From Polyangium fumosum (GTDB lineage Bacteria; Myxococcota_A; Polyangia; Polyangiales; Polyangiaceae), in the NCBI RefSeq assembly GCF_005144585.1, contig NZ_SSMQ01000026.1:80260-144259 (forward strand): DNA of 64,000 bases. Direction: 5' to 3'. The notes beneath the pieces are model-generated. The model was not told the origin of the DNA. It saw nothing but the letters and a program-made list of their open reading frames with translations, and made no database searches. This document shows, in pieces, positions 55,901-64,000 of the stretch (position 1 is the first letter of the stretch; each line of letters opens with the position of its first letter). The translations under genes were made by a program, and so were the position numbers.

Positions 55901-56753
55901 CGCCGCGCGGGCGCACGCCGGCCGCGAAGACCACCATGCCCACGAGGAGCGTCTCGCCGTCGTCGAAGTGGAGGCGCAGGCCCATCGGGGGGCCGATCTC
56001 GCTGACGACCGCGTCGACCGCGTCCGGCGTCGGGGCCCGGTACGAGGCGGCGGCGCCGTACGCTTCGCCGGGTGGATCGAGCGTGACCTCCTCGATCCGG
56101 AGGAGCTTCTTGCCGCAGCGGATCTTCACGCCCATCCGCTCGACCTTGTCGCGCAGGACGGCGCCGCCCTCGGCGTCGAGCTGCCGCGGCATGAGGTACG
56201 GCGAGACCTCGACGACGTGCACGTCGAGCTCGAGGTCGAAGACCGCCTTCGCCGCTTCGAGCCCGAGCAGCCCCCCGCCGATGACCGCCGCGCTCTTGAT
56301 CGGCGCGAAATCACAGGCGTACTCCTCGATGTCGGCGACGTCGTCGAGCGTGCGGTAGACGAAGACGCCCGGCAGGTCGGCGCCCTCGATCGGCGGCACG
56401 AACGGGCGCGACCCCGTCGCGAAGACGAGGCGGTTGTACTCGACGCGCAGGCCCGAGCGCGAGCGCACCACGCTCTGCTCGCGATCGACCTCGACGATCG
56501 GATCGCCGAGGAAGAGCTCGATCCGGTTTTGCTCGTACCAGTTCGGCGGCGCGAGCGAGAACGTCGAGAGCGGGCGCCCGGCGAAGTATTCCGTGAGGTG
56601 GACGCGGTCGTAGGCCGGGAACGACTCCTCGCCGAAGACGAGGATGCGGATCTCGTCGTTCGCGCCGTACTCCACCATTCGCTGGCAGAGCTTCCAGCCG
56701 ACCATCCCGTTGCCGATGATCACCAGGGTCTGGGACTGGTCGCTCAGGTCCAC
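52926..56753 (-). CDS. Fused NirB-like flavoprotein, BFD [2Fe-2S] domain, disordered linker and diheme b membrane domain
   Basis: A 1275-residue protein from GTG 56753 (GGAG seven bases upstream). Residues 1-410: FAD/NAD(P)-binding nitrite-reductase-type module (LVIIGNGMVGWKL, PAYDRVHLTEYFAGR, VIGGGLLGLEAAKAV, GVRPRGELA). About 465-515: BFD-like [2Fe-2S] domain (VCGCVRVT, LCGSCKPLL). About 525-1060: Ser/Pro/Arg-rich disordered linker. About 1110-1275: membrane domain with two H-x13-H pairs (VHAVLG to FLHTG; SVHLFL to ALHVLA), the ligand spacing of ferric-reductase-type diheme b proteins. It should carry electrons from NAD(P)H across the membrane to the multihaem cytochrome downstream. The sulfite/nitrite-reductase catalytic part of NirB is missing. 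Confidence 0.88.
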   Translation of the reverse strand: MDLSDQSQTLVIIGNGMVGWKLCQRMVEYGANDEIRILVFGEESFPAYDRVHLTEYFAGRPLSTFSLAPPNWYEQNRIELFLGDPIVEVDREQSVVRSRSGLRVEYNRLVFATGSRPFVPPIEGADLPGVFVYRTLDDVADIEEYACDFAPIKSAAVIGGGLLGLEAAKAVFDLELDVHVVEVSPYLMPRQLDAEGGAVLRDKVERMGVKIRCGKKLLRIEEVTLDPPGEAYGAAASYRAPTPDAVDAVVSEIGPPMGLRLHFDDGETLLVGMVVFAAGVRPRGELAKVAGLQMAGDGGIVVDDRLQAIDRKTRHPDEQIFAVGECASHRGTTYGLVLPGYQMVDVLAANLLGAERKFEGADISAKLKLMGVTVAALGEHDGDQRLGGNALVWSGGGVYRKLVIRDGRLIGAVTVGEWENLDRIRELLKAPLPLSFWDMRRFRGTGNLWPKSESSPVADWPAEAIVCGCVRVTRGALALAIEGGCSSVEALGTKTGAGTLCGSCKPLLSELLGQDGPVSVFEPMPASWREGPRSRRGDGGPRSRRGEGPRSRRGGELSPSSRLDSSQHTSVMPPSSLATVPSSSLDSDAPRSRRDEMPSSLETLAVIELAPPSVRDIAPPSHRFSITITARPPELPIAHGFGARNAAPLAPLAPAPAFDDADIEPAPMSVRGPMIHAPAEDDADAGPASMRSASLATHLAVDLPPPSTLRSSIPPPSSVDVPQAANFRASSFEVKEVPEEAPVARRGVALASETPPAGTEIAPRSDATLVDTRADLAPRSDATLVEVPPREPMKTPPTGTEIAPRSSRLSLEPAPRGDAAPTPPTGMPVVPRSARSFEVQAPASVRASSLTPASGIAITPRSPVRTATPPAGIALIGLGGEALPPALPQTPATGLVLGLAARVTAEGPIRRSTPPAGSVRVVSVAPPPPSSQAAPSSSRALPPSSASPTSSRPLSSGVILPPLDVAILSVDEPLPRLAPLPVIESTLFSVSDVPPSSTRRLSAMEGLIDTEDRRESSSTRYSRISLLAGVEEGEITDSLSIPRDGLTPSLTPSVPPVDRAPMSRRSWVPPKRLSMPPGALQTPSVPPVRLSIAAPIQAPPERGRKILLVASAVALSWVLVLALAPSLAPPRSVRTGFLLDALLRPGVTKQVTGYALVVLAVASLGVSLRKRWRRFRSADVPVWRTVHAVLGAATLLLFFLHTGLSAGTRVNLVLAIDFLAVVLLGALAGGVFAVSSRWSPLAARNRRLRATSVHLFLTWPLPILVALHVLAVYYY

Positions 56754-57020
56754 CGTCGATCTCCGCTCACCCCTCGTACCCTCAGCACATCGCGGCGGCG
56801 CTCGGCCCTTATACTCCATCCCGGTATTTCACGGACGGAAGCGAAGGCTCGAAAAGACCCCGCAAGCCGATTGGGCAAGCGATGCGGCCCACGAAAAGGT
56901 CCGCATTCCGCACTCCCCTGCCCTGCCCTGCGCCGCGAGGCATCGCGTCAGGCTGGGCTCGCCGCGCCGGTCATGCAAGCCGAACCGCAGCTCGAAAGGC
57001 GGAGCACGCTCGGGCGTCAA

Positions 57021-57737
57021 TCAATCGACGGACGGAACCGTGGCGTTCACCCACGTCGCGACGCCCCGCGCGGCCGCGGGCGCCCGGAACGCCGCGGCCG
57101 AGAGCTCGCGTTGCATGCAGTTCGCCGCGGCCTCGTAACGCGCCTCGGCGCCGCTCGCGCTGATCGAGGAGGGCACGATGTACCCGTCCACGTCGATTTT
57201 GAAACGGAGCACGATTGTGTCGGGCGGTAGGAGCTTGCCCTCGGCGCCGCGGCAGCGCGTGACGAGCGGATAATAGAGCTGCGCCCGCGCGGCGCGCTCG
57301 ACGGCCGGCGAAGGGATTCCTTCGTGCACGTCGAGGCTCCCCTCCTGGATCTGCATTCGTTTGCCCAGGCGCGGCGCGGACGCGTCGAGCCCGCCGTCGA
57401 GGCCTTCCAACGTGCTCTGCGCCTCGTCGCGGACGCCCGTCTCGGTACCGACGAGTGTCCCTCCGTCCGGGCCCGTCGACGTGGCCGAGGCCTTCGGCGC
57501 GGCGGCGAGGATCTCCTCGAGCACGCCCGGCACGGGCGCCTTCGCGACGGGCGCGCCGCCTTCCTCAGGCTCGGCGAGCGGCAAGCGCGCGGCGACCTCG
57601 GGCGAGAACACGGACGAGGCGGCGCGCGGCGCGGGCACGGGCGCGGGCGCGGGCGCGGGCTCGCTCGTGCACGCGGCGAGGGCGGCGCACCACGCCACCG
57701 TCACCACGAGGCCTCCGTTATGCTCTCTTCGCACCAC
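57021..57737 (-). CDS. Lipoprotein with AgmX/TonB-like C-terminal domain
   Basis: A 238-residue protein from a GTG start with lipobox LAAC near residue 23. The middle is Pro/Ala-rich and disordered; the C-terminal about 100 residues show VERAARAQLYYPLVTRCRG, IVLRFKIDVDGYIVPSSISA and AANCMQREL, the pattern of the AgmX/PglI C-terminal (TonB-like) module found in myxobacterial motility and secretion proteins. Two cysteines (TRC and ANC) likely form a disulfide. It is divergent from the ABC exporter gene. Confidence 0.75.
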   Translation of the reverse strand: MVRREHNGGLVVTVAWCAALAACTSEPAPAPAPVPAPRAASSVFSPEVAARLPLAEPEEGGAPVAKAPVPGVLEEILAAAPKASATSTGPDGGTLVGTETGVRDEAQSTLEGLDGGLDASAPRLGKRMQIQEGSLDVHEGIPSPAVERAARAQLYYPLVTRCRGAEGKLLPPDTIVLRFKIDVDGYIVPSSISASGAEARYEAAANCMQRELSAAAFRAPAAARGVATWVNATVPSVD

Positions 57738-57813
57738 GCGTAGGGTCTACCGAAAGCGCGCCGCTTGCAACGGGCGCCCTTGCTCGGCCGTCTTCGAGTA
57801 GCATCCGCGGCCC

Positions 57814-59700
57814 GTGCGCGATCTCTGGAGGATCCTCCGCGTCGTCCGTCGTTCCTTGCGCGGCGGCCCGCTCGTCGGCTTCGTCCTCGCAGTGGGCCTC
57901 GCGTCGCTCGCGGGCGTGATGGCCGGCGTCCTGCCGGGCCTCGTGGGCGTCGCGATCGGCGCGATCCAAGGGCGACCTGCGTCGCCGAGCCCCGGCCTCG
58001 CGGGCCTGTTCGCGCGCCTCGTGTCGGGGCAGAGCCCGTGGCTCGTCATCGTGGCGACGCTCGTGGCCGTGACGATCAGCGTCGGCGTCACGATGGCGCA
58101 GAGCCGCGCCGGCTCGGAGCTCTCGGCCGAGCTCACGGCCGCGCTCCGCGTGGAGCTCGTGCGCGCGGCGCTCTGGGCCTCGCCGCGCGCGGTGGACGCG
58201 GCCGGCGCGCGCGCGCTCGCGCCCAAAGGCGGTCCGCCCGCGCCGCCCGGCGTGAAGGCGCCCGCCGTGCGCGGCTTCGAGGCGGTGAAGCTCGTCATCG
58301 CGCGCGACGCGGCGGCCGTGTCGGATTTTGCCGTTGCTGTCATCACGGGCTTGCCGCAGGCGATCGTCACGCTCCTCGTCCTCGCGTTCGAGCTCGCGAC
58401 GGGCGGCGCGTGGCCCGTGCTCGTGGGCACGGCGCTGCTCTTCGTGCTCTCGCGTGTGCTCTCCGATCGCGCCTCGCGCCGCGTGGGCGAGCGGATGCAG
58501 TCGATGCAGCGCTCGGACACCGCGGTCTTCGGCGCGCTCGGCGAGATGCTCGCGGGCACCGAGGAGCTTCGCCTGCTCGGCGCGCGGCCAACGGCGCTCA
58601 CGGAGGTCACGGACGCGGCGCACCGCGCGGCCGACGCGCGCCGGAGTTTTGCCGCGGCGCTCGCGGCGTCGGGGCAGATCAAGAGCGTGCTCGCGGCGAT
58701 GTCGCCGCTCGTCCTCCTCGTCGCGCTCCGCCTCTCGGGCCGGACGTACGAGGCCGGCGACATCGCAAAACTCCTGCTCGTCACGCCGCTCCTGCTCGCG
58801 CGCTTCGAGGCGCTCGATGGCCTCCGCGCGGGCCTGCTCGAGCGCGCGCCGCTGCTCGCCTCGCTCCGGGATCTGCTCTCCTTGCCGCCGCACCCGCCCG
58901 AGCCCGAGAGCCCGCTCCCGCTCGCGGCGATCCCGAACGACGAGGTCGTCCTCGATCACGTCGGCTACCGGCCCGAAGGGGCCCAGGAGGACGTCCTGCA
59001 CGACGTCTCGCTCCGGATCCCCGCGGGCGCGGTGGTGGCCATCTGCGGCGCTTCGGGCTCGGGCAAGTCCACGCTCGTACGCCTGCTCTTGCGGCTCGAC
59101 GATCCGACGCGCGGCAAGATCGAGGTCGGCGGCGTCGACCTCACGCGCCTCTCACCGCGCGACCTTTCGCGCCTCTTCGCGGTGCTCGGCCAGGCGTCGG
59201 TGCTCTTCGAGCGCAGCGTCGCGGAGAACCTCGCGCTCGGCCTTGCCGATCCGCCGGACGAGGCGGCCATGCGGCGTCTCCTCGCGCGCGTGCGCCTCGA
59301 CGATCTGGCCGAGGACAAGGGCGGCCGGGGGCTCGGGGCGGTCGTGCGCAAGGTGCCGCCGAACTTCTCGGGCGGGGAGCAACGGCGGCTCCTGCTGGCG
59401 CGAATGCTCCTTCGCGACGCGCGCCTGCTCGTGCTCGACGAGCCGGAGGCGGGGCTGCCGGGGGCCACGGCGGAGGAGCTGCTGCGCAGCGTGGTCGAGC
59501 TCTCGGCCGGGCGGACGACGATCCTCGTCACGCACGCGCCGCACCTCGTGAAGTCGACGTTCAATGTGGTGCTCGACAAGGGCCGTATTGCGGCGATGGG
59601 CACGCACGAGGAGCTCGTGCAGAGCTCGGAGACCTACCGGGCGCTGCTTTCGGAGGGGCAACGAAAGCAAGCGGCGCCGCGCCCCCATTCGCTCCCGTAA
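57814..59700 (+). CDS. ABC exporter, fused membrane and ATPase domains
   Basis: A 628-residue half-transporter starting at GTG 57814. Residues 1-350 hold about six membrane helices (LVGFVLAVGLASLAGVMAGV, WLVIVATLVAVTISVGVTMA), and 375-600 the ATPase: ICGASGSGKSTLVRLLLRL (Walker A), VLGQASVLFERSVAENLALG (Q-loop), FSGGEQRRLLLARMLL (signature), LLVLDEPEAGLPG (Walker B) and ILVTHAPH. The catalytic Glu is present. The substrate is not inferable. The gene stands alone. Confidence 0.9.
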   Translation: MRDLWRILRVVRRSLRGGPLVGFVLAVGLASLAGVMAGVLPGLVGVAIGAIQGRPASPSPGLAGLFARLVSGQSPWLVIVATLVAVTISVGVTMAQSRAGSELSAELTAALRVELVRAALWASPRAVDAAGARALAPKGGPPAPPGVKAPAVRGFEAVKLVIARDAAAVSDFAVAVITGLPQAIVTLLVLAFELATGGAWPVLVGTALLFVLSRVLSDRASRRVGERMQSMQRSDTAVFGALGEMLAGTEELRLLGARPTALTEVTDAAHRAADARRSFAAALAASGQIKSVLAAMSPLVLLVALRLSGRTYEAGDIAKLLLVTPLLLARFEALDGLRAGLLERAPLLASLRDLLSLPPHPPEPESPLPLAAIPNDEVVLDHVGYRPEGAQEDVLHDVSLRIPAGAVVAICGASGSGKSTLVRLLLRLDDPTRGKIEVGGVDLTRLSPRDLSRLFAVLGQASVLFERSVAENLALGLADPPDEAAMRRLLARVRLDDLAEDKGGRGLGAVVRKVPPNFSGGEQRRLLLARMLLRDARLLVLDEPEAGLPGATAEELLRSVVELSAGRTTILVTHAPHLVKSTFNVVLDKGRIAAMGTHEELVQSSETYRALLSEGQRKQAAPRPHSLP

Positions 59701-59869
59701 GGCGATCGCCAAACAGTCGACAGAATGCTGGCGCACGGAGTTCGCTCTCCGATCTCGTGATTTGACCGGGATGAGACGGAAGCATCCATACTTACGCACG
59801 CCGTCAAACGTTTCTTCTGGAACACAAATCCTTGCTTTTCTATAGTCGCCGGCTGTAATCTGACTAAGC

Positions 59870-61267
59870 GTGAAGGACCAGGTCTCGCTCGAACTTCTCA
59901 TCGTTACAGCGGACACCACGCGTGTACGTCCGTTGCCGGCAACAGGTCGGCTCGCGATGGGCCGGGGTGAGAACAACCAGGTCGTCCTGCGGGATCCGTC
60001 GATATCGAGACGCCATGCCGTGCTCGACCTGGGGCCTCCCCTGCGCATCGAAGACGTGGGAAGTTCGAACGGCCTGCGCGTGTCGCGGTCCGAGGACGCG
60101 GACGGGACGGCGCGTATCGTCGAGTACCGCATCCCCCCTCACGAATCGATGGAGCTCGCGCTCGGCGACGGGATTCAGCTCGGCGCCACGCTCGTCGTCG
60201 TGCAGCGCGCGGGCGCATCCGAGGACAACCCGGCGTCCTCCCGCGTGATTCGTTCCTACTCCGTGCCCGTGATCCACGACAGCGGGATGCGCAAGCTGTA
60301 CGAGCTCGTCGAACGGGTCGCGCAGAGCAACATCAACGTGCTCTTGCTCGGGGAGACGGGCGTGGGCAAGGAGGTCATGGCGGAGGCGGTTCATCGGCGC
60401 TCGCCGCGGGGACGAGGGCCGCTCGTTTGCCTCAATTGCGCAGCGATCCACGAATCGCTCCTCGAGAGTGAGCTCTTCGGGCACGAGGCGGGCGCGTTCA
60501 CCGGGGCGACGCGGGCGAAGCCGGGGCTCTTCGAGGTCGCCGCGGGCGGGACGGTGTTCCTCGACGAGGTCGGGGAGCTGCCGGTCTCGGTGCAAGTGAA
60601 GCTCTTGCGGGTGCTGGAGGAGCGGAAGGTCTTGCGGGTGGGGGGCATCGAGAAGCGGCCGATCGACGTGCGCTTCATCTCGGCGACGAACCGTGACCTG
60701 GAGGGGGAGGCGTCCCGCAACGCATTTCGACAGGATCTGTATTTTCGATTGAACGGCGTGACGATCGAGATTCCGCCGCTGCGAGAGCGGGTCTCGGAGA
60801 TCGAACCGATGGTGCGGAGCTTCGTGGCGCGCGCGGCCGTGCAGATGAACATGCGGGCGGAGCCGCGGCTGTCGAACGCGGCGCTCGATGTGCTGCTGGG
60901 TTATGGGTGGCCGGGGAACATCCGCGAATTGCGCAATGTCATCGAGCGCGCGGTGGTGCTGAGCGCCGGAGAGATGATCCAGCCCGAGCACCTGGGACTG
61001 AGCGGGCGGGGAGCTTCCCGGAAGTCGAGCCCGGAGTTCGTGACGATACCGCCGCCGCGGCCATCGAGCCCCGAGCCCGACGGGATCGTATCCATCGCGC
61101 CGCTGCGCGTGCCGATGGGAGAGGACGAACGGCAGCGCATCGTGCTGGCGCTGGACGCGTGCGGGGGGAATCAGTCGAAGGCGGCGGAGATGCTGGGCAT
61201 CTCGCGGCGCACGCTGCTCATGCGGCTGGATCTGTACGGGATTGCCAGGCCACGCAAGGGACGGTGA
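59870..61267 (+). CDS. FHA-domain sigma-54-dependent transcriptional activator
   Basis: A 465-residue regulator from a GTG start. The FHA domain at about 25-110 ([30 protein letters not shown]) replaces a receiver; the AAA+ domain at about 140-370 has [20 protein letters not shown] (Walker A), [19 protein letters not shown] (GAFTGA loop that touches sigma-54), [13 protein letters not shown] (Walker B); the Fis helix-turn-helix is at the end ([20 protein letters not shown]). It should respond to phosphothreonine signals and activate sigma-54 promoters. FHA activators of this type are characteristic of myxobacteria. Confidence 0.95.
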   Translation: MKDQVSLELLIVTADTTRVRPLPATGRLAMGRGENNQVVLRDPSISRRHAVLDLGPPLRIEDVGSSNGLRVSRSEDADGTARIVEYRIPPHESMELALGDGIQLGATLVVVQRAGASEDNPASSRVIRSYSVPVIHDSGMRKLYELVERVAQSNINVLLLGETGVGKEVMAEAVHRRSPRGRGPLVCLNCAAIHESLLESELFGHEAGAFTGATRAKPGLFEVAAGGTVFLDEVGELPVSVQVKLLRVLEERKVLRVGGIEKRPIDVRFISATNRDLEGEASRNAFRQDLYFRLNGVTIEIPPLRERVSEIEPMVRSFVARAAVQMNMRAEPRLSNAALDVLLGYGWPGNIRELRNVIERAVVLSAGEMIQPEHLGLSGRGASRKSSPEFVTIPPPRPSSPEPDGIVSIAPLRVPMGEDERQRIVLALDACGGNQSKAAEMLGISRRTLLMRLDLYGIARPRKGR

Positions 61268-61268
61268 G

Positions 61269-61293
61269 GGAGGGGGCGCGCGAGGCCCCCTCC
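61269..61293 (+). terminator. Hairpin after the sigma-54 activator gene
   Basis: GGAGGGGG (61269-61276) pairs with CCCCCTCC (61286-61293) directly after the stop codon. There is no T-tract, so termination is tentative. Confidence 0.45.
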
Positions 61294-61521
61294 ATGGCGA
61301 TGCGCGACCTTCGGCAAGCGCGTCCCGACGCCGGCGAGCTGGACGAGCAAGGGCCCGAGAGGCGAGCCGGCGGTCCCGATCTCCGTCACGCCCGCCCGCC
61401 CGTTCCCCGGCACCACGATTGCGAAATGAATCCGCGGACACGGAGCGACGCGGCATGCCTCCTGTACCCCCAGGTGCTACGCCCCGCGTCCCCCGGACGA
61501 TCGGGGCGAGGAGGCAACCCC

Positions 61522-62088
61522 ATGAAGCAAGCGTTCGTCCGAAAAATGCGAGTTTTTCCCGCAATCATCGGGACGGCGTTTCTGGTCCTGTTCCTTCTGA
61601 TCCCCGCGGGCTCGGCGCTCGCCCTGCCGCGCGTGGGCCAGCCGGTGCGGCGGGTGGTCGTCGAGGATCCGGACGGGCGCGTCATGGACCTCGGGTTTCC
61701 CCGCCCGAAGCCGACGCTCATCCTCTACGAGGATCGCAAGTCGGCGGCGCAAAACCGGGCGCTGAAGGACGAGCTCAACAAGCTCGCGGACACGAAAGCC
61801 GAGGCCAAGCAGATCCAGTTCGTCGCCATCGCCGACACGAGCGATTATCGCGCCTGGCCGCTGCGCGGCTTCGCCGAGCGCAGCGTGCGCAAGAAGGCCG
61901 TCGAGGTCGGACAAACCATCTATTGCGACTGGGACGGCGCATTCCGGAAGACGTACGCCCTGCGGCGCGGCGTCAGCAGCGTCGTGCTCGTGGGCAAGGA
62001 CGGGCGGGTCGAATACGCGGCGGAGGGCAAGCTCGACGCCCCGGCGCGGAGCAAGCTGTTCGCGCTCCTCTGGGCGCAGGTCCGCTGA
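61522..62088 (+). CDS. Secreted thioredoxin-fold protein without CxxC
   Basis: A 188-residue protein from ATG 61522 (GAGGAGG eight bases upstream) with a signal peptide or anchor at about 10-35 (cleavage near ALA-L). It has a redoxin-like core: PTLILYEDRKSAAQNRALKD, QIQFVAIADTSDYRAWPLRG, YCDWDGAFRKTYALRRGVSS and VVLVGKDGRVEYAAEGKL. The CxxC site is absent; one cysteine remains. The overall pattern recalls YtfJ-type periplasmic proteins. The function is unknown. Confidence 0.75.
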   Translation: MKQAFVRKMRVFPAIIGTAFLVLFLLIPAGSALALPRVGQPVRRVVVEDPDGRVMDLGFPRPKPTLILYEDRKSAAQNRALKDELNKLADTKAEAKQIQFVAIADTSDYRAWPLRGFAERSVRKKAVEVGQTIYCDWDGAFRKTYALRRGVSSVVLVGKDGRVEYAAEGKLDAPARSKLFALLWAQVR

Positions 62089-62129
62089 GGCTTGCAGCGC
62101 CTTCGCGACCGTGGGATCAACGTTCTCCC

Positions 62130-63119
62130 ATGAGAACGGCACCTCCCTCCTGCCTGCCTCGCCGCACCTGGCTCCTCCTCTCGCTCGGGCTCCTCACGGC
62201 CGCGGCGGGCTGCAAAAGCTCCGCGGAGGGCGGAGGCGCGGGCGCCGGCAAGGTCAAGCTCACGCTGAACTGGGTGGCCGAGCCAGAGTTCGGAGGGTTT
62301 TACGCGGCGCGTGACGGCGGCGCGTTCAAGCGCGCCGGGCTCGACGTCGAAATCATGCCCGGCGGCGCGGGCGTGCCCGTCCTACAGATGGTCGCGAATG
62401 GGCAAAGCGATTTCGGCGTCGTCGGCGGGGACGAGGTCGTCATCGCCCGCGCGCGCGGCGCCGACGTCGTCCCGATCTTCGCGACGTACCAGACCTTCCC
62501 GCAGGCCATCATGGTCCACGCCTCGCGCGACGCAAAGACCATGGCCGACGTCTTCACGGGCGGCACCCTCTCGATCGAGCCGGGCGCCGCGTACAGCGCG
62601 TATCTCAAGAAAAAATACGGCTTCGACAAGGTGAAGGTCGTGCCCTACGACGGCGGCATCGCCCGGTTCGTCGTGGACAAGGAGTACGCCCAGCAATGCT
62701 TCATCACCTCGGAGCCAATCGCCGCACGGAAGAAGGGCGCGGAGCCGAAGGTCTTTCTCGTCGCCGACGAAGGGTATAACCCCTACGCCACGGTCATCAT
62801 CACGCGAAAGGCGCTCTGGAAAGAGAACCCGGAGCGCATCAAGGCGTTCGTGCGCGCCGCGCGGGAAGGCTGGCGCGTGTACCTCGACGACCCGGCCCCC
62901 GCCAATGCGGTGATGCAAAAGCTCAACACCACGATGGACGCCGAGACGTTCACCGCGGTCGCCGCGGCGCAAAAGACGCTCGTCGAGAACGCGGAGACGA
63001 AAAAGCTCGGCATGATGACGCGCGAGCGCTGGGATACGCTCGCCAAGCAGCTCCTCGATCTCGGCATCATCGACAAGCTGCCGCCGCTCGACGACTACCT
63101 CGTCGCCATCGACGAGTGA
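62130..63119 (+). CDS. ABC transporter substrate-binding lipoprotein, NMT1/THI5-like
   Basis: A 329-residue lipoprotein from ATG 62130, lipobox AAGC near residue 28, Gly-rich linker, then an NMT1/THI5-type domain (VKLTLNWVAEPEFGGFYAAR, GVPVLQMVANGQSDFGVVGG, SIEPGAAYSAYLKKKYGFDK, VVDKEYAQQCFITSEPIAAR). Such proteins bind pyrimidine thiamine precursors, sulfonates or similar ligands. No permease or ATPase is adjacent. It lies 41 bp after the thioredoxin-like gene. Confidence 0.86.
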   Translation: MRTAPPSCLPRRTWLLLSLGLLTAAAGCKSSAEGGGAGAGKVKLTLNWVAEPEFGGFYAARDGGAFKRAGLDVEIMPGGAGVPVLQMVANGQSDFGVVGGDEVVIARARGADVVPIFATYQTFPQAIMVHASRDAKTMADVFTGGTLSIEPGAAYSAYLKKKYGFDKVKVVPYDGGIARFVVDKEYAQQCFITSEPIAARKKGAEPKVFLVADEGYNPYATVIITRKALWKENPERIKAFVRAAREGWRVYLDDPAPANAVMQKLNTTMDAETFTAVAAAQKTLVENAETKKLGMMTRERWDTLAKQLLDLGIIDKLPPLDDYLVAIDE

Positions 63120-63220
63120 TTCTGCGCCCTGCCACGTCGCGCCGCCGGGGCGCTGCCCCGGACCCCGCGAGGGGCTGTCCGCCCCCTCGACCCCGGACCA
63201 GCGAGGCGCTGGACCCGGGG

Positions 63221-63251
63221 TGAAACAACTGCGCGGTGCGCAGTTGTTTCA
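63221..63251. repeat. 14-bp perfect hairpin repeat, left copy
   Basis: TGAAACAACTGCGC and its exact complement flank GGT. It is preceded by a near-perfect GC-rich inverted repeat (63189-63221). It may end the binding-protein transcript. The core AACTGCGC-3nt-GCGCAGTT recurs at 63824-63854. Confidence 0.85.
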
Positions 63252-63422
63252 ACAGGCCGGCGAAGAAGTCGGGGGGCCAGTGCCGGCCCGCGGGGCCCGC
63301 CGCGAGCGGCCGCTGCTTGTCACGCCGCAAGGAGTTGCCTGACGAAAAGTGTACCTGATGAGGCGCCCGGTCCGTGCAACGGGAGCGCGGGCCCCGCGGA
63401 CGCGCTTTGCGGGAGGGACAAG

Positions 63423-63790
63423 GCTCCCGGAAACCGTGAAACGGTCGTTCCCCTTTGTCGGAACGCGCTCCCCCTTGCGGCGGGACGTGTTCCCGGAGCT
63501 GGGAACGTCCCCGGGAGCGGATCCCGGCGCGATGCACGATGTGGGAAGAGCCTCGGGGGCGACGTCGCGCTGCGTTCCGACAAAGGGGAAGGCTCCCGGA
63601 AACGAGGCGGGGGGCGTCCCGAAAAAGGGAAACGCTCCGGAAAATGGATCCGCGCGTGCTCCGGAAACGCGGAATCGACCTCGGCGCAGAGATGACGTGC
63701 GTTCCGACAAAGGGGAATCGGATGGGCAGCAGATCCGGACGCATTGCAAGGGTGTGGAGACGGCTCCGAAGCGGCGCGGCGGTCTCGGTC
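63423..63790. repeat. Cluster of imperfect ~21-bp repeats
   Basis: The word GTTCCGACAAAGGGGAA occurs exactly at 63575-63591 and 63702-63718, and inverted at 63449-63465. Between them are weaker copies (TCCCGGAAACG, TCCCGAAAAAGGGAAACG, TCCGGAAACGCGG) about 17-24 bp apart. No frame has protein character. The rest of the gap 63120-63937 holds GC-rich hairpins only. Confidence 0.75.
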
Positions 63791-63823
63791 GGCAACGCCG
63801 CGGCTGCTCTTCACCGGGCCTGT

Positions 63824-63854
63824 TCGATGAACTGCGCATCGCGCAGTTCATCGA
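63824..63854. repeat. 14-bp perfect hairpin repeat, right copy
   Basis: TCGATGAACTGCGC and its exact complement flank ATC, followed by GGGTCCAGC. The left copy has the same core and, read on the other strand, the same GGGTCCAGC, so the two copies are in inverted orientation about 600 bp apart. Confidence 0.85.
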
Positions 63855-63937
63855 GCTTGGGTCCAGCCCCTGGCCTGAGCATTGGTCCCATCTCCGATCG
63901 GTACATTCCCCCCCTCTGACGACATTTAGCGAGGGAG

Positions 63938-64000
63938 ATGTTGGATGCAGAGGTGGCCTCGTCGGCGGAAGCGTGGGCACAGGAGGAGTTCGGGCATGCG
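63938..64000 (+). CDS. Start of a probable IS4/Tn5-type transposase (cut by window end)
   Basis: ATG 63938 has GAGGGAG directly upstream. The 21 visible codons (MLDAEVASSAEAWAQEEFGH and on) match the start of the Tn5-like transposase N-terminal domain, which typically reads W-x-x-E-x-F before LGDxRR. The assignment rests on about ten residues. The palindromes to its left may belong to the element. Confidence 0.5.
   Translation, partial: MLDAEVASSAEAWAQEEFGHA

Noticed and set aside
59815..59845. Sigma-54-like promoter (TGGAAC ... TTGCTT) before the FHA activator gene
   Set aside because: The GG and GC elements are about three bases further apart than the fixed -24/-12 spacing allows.

Overview
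The window looks like chromosomal DNA of a large-genome myxobacterium, most likely Polyangiales (Sorangium/Polyangium type). The grounds are a very high GC content (about 70% by eye), frequent GTG starts with 4-bp stop/start overlaps, several FHA and PP2C proteins, an FHA-containing sigma-54 activator, Gly/Ser-linker lipoproteins, an AgmX/TonB-like lipoprotein C-terminus, and a MYXO-CTERM-like tail on a 1200-residue repeat protein. The species assignment is inference.

Layout. 1-2.7 kb: a partner-switching trio (SpoIIE-type phosphatase, HATPase anti-sigma-like kinase, STAS-like protein) ended by a hairpin terminator. 2.8-10.9 kb: a leftward cluster of a zinc-ribbon/double-FHA protein, a PP2C phosphatase, two membrane-anchored trypsin-like proteases (one lacking its catalytic serine) and OppB/OppC-type permeases. 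11-17 kb: a barrel-like protein, an acidic-tail protein, a TPR lipoprotein, threonine aldolase, and two small lipoproteins, one with a c-type haem motif. 17-20 kb: a hybrid histidine kinase, RNase P RNA with promoter and terminator, and a decayed gene. 20.2-25 kb: metH with an ArsR-methyltransferase fusion regulator and a candidate operator/promoter. 25-28 kb: an RpoH-like sigma factor, an IscA/ErpA-type protein and a broken, chimeric corrinoid gene.

28.1-32.8 kb is the most accessory-looking part: an HD/Hsp90-like ATPase gene, a 23-bp perfect inverted repeat, an AAA ATPase whose 3' end is disrupted, and a ~43-bp periodic array of about 13 palindrome-cored units. 32.8-36.4 kb: a nucleoside-type ABC transporter (ATPase and two permeases). 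36.4-48.4 kb: a spermidine-synthase-like membrane protein, an OmpA lipoprotein, a small RBS-supported protein, LarE, an MBL hydrolase, a Spy-like protein, a GH16-like secreted protein, a VCBS/FG-GAP protein and HolB. 48.4-49.7 kb: thiE and a membrane protein. 51-56.8 kb: a three-gene redox operon predicted to pass electrons from NAD(P)H through FAD, [2Fe-2S] and two haems b to periplasmic multihaem cytochromes. 57-63.1 kb: an AgmX-like lipoprotein, an ABC exporter, an FHA/sigma-54 activator, a thioredoxin-like protein and an NMT1-type binding lipoprotein. The right edge holds a mosaic of short repeats and the first codons of what looks like an IS4/Tn5-type transposase.

No CRISPR array, rRNA or tRNA was recognised. 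All calls come from reading the sequence; no search was run.
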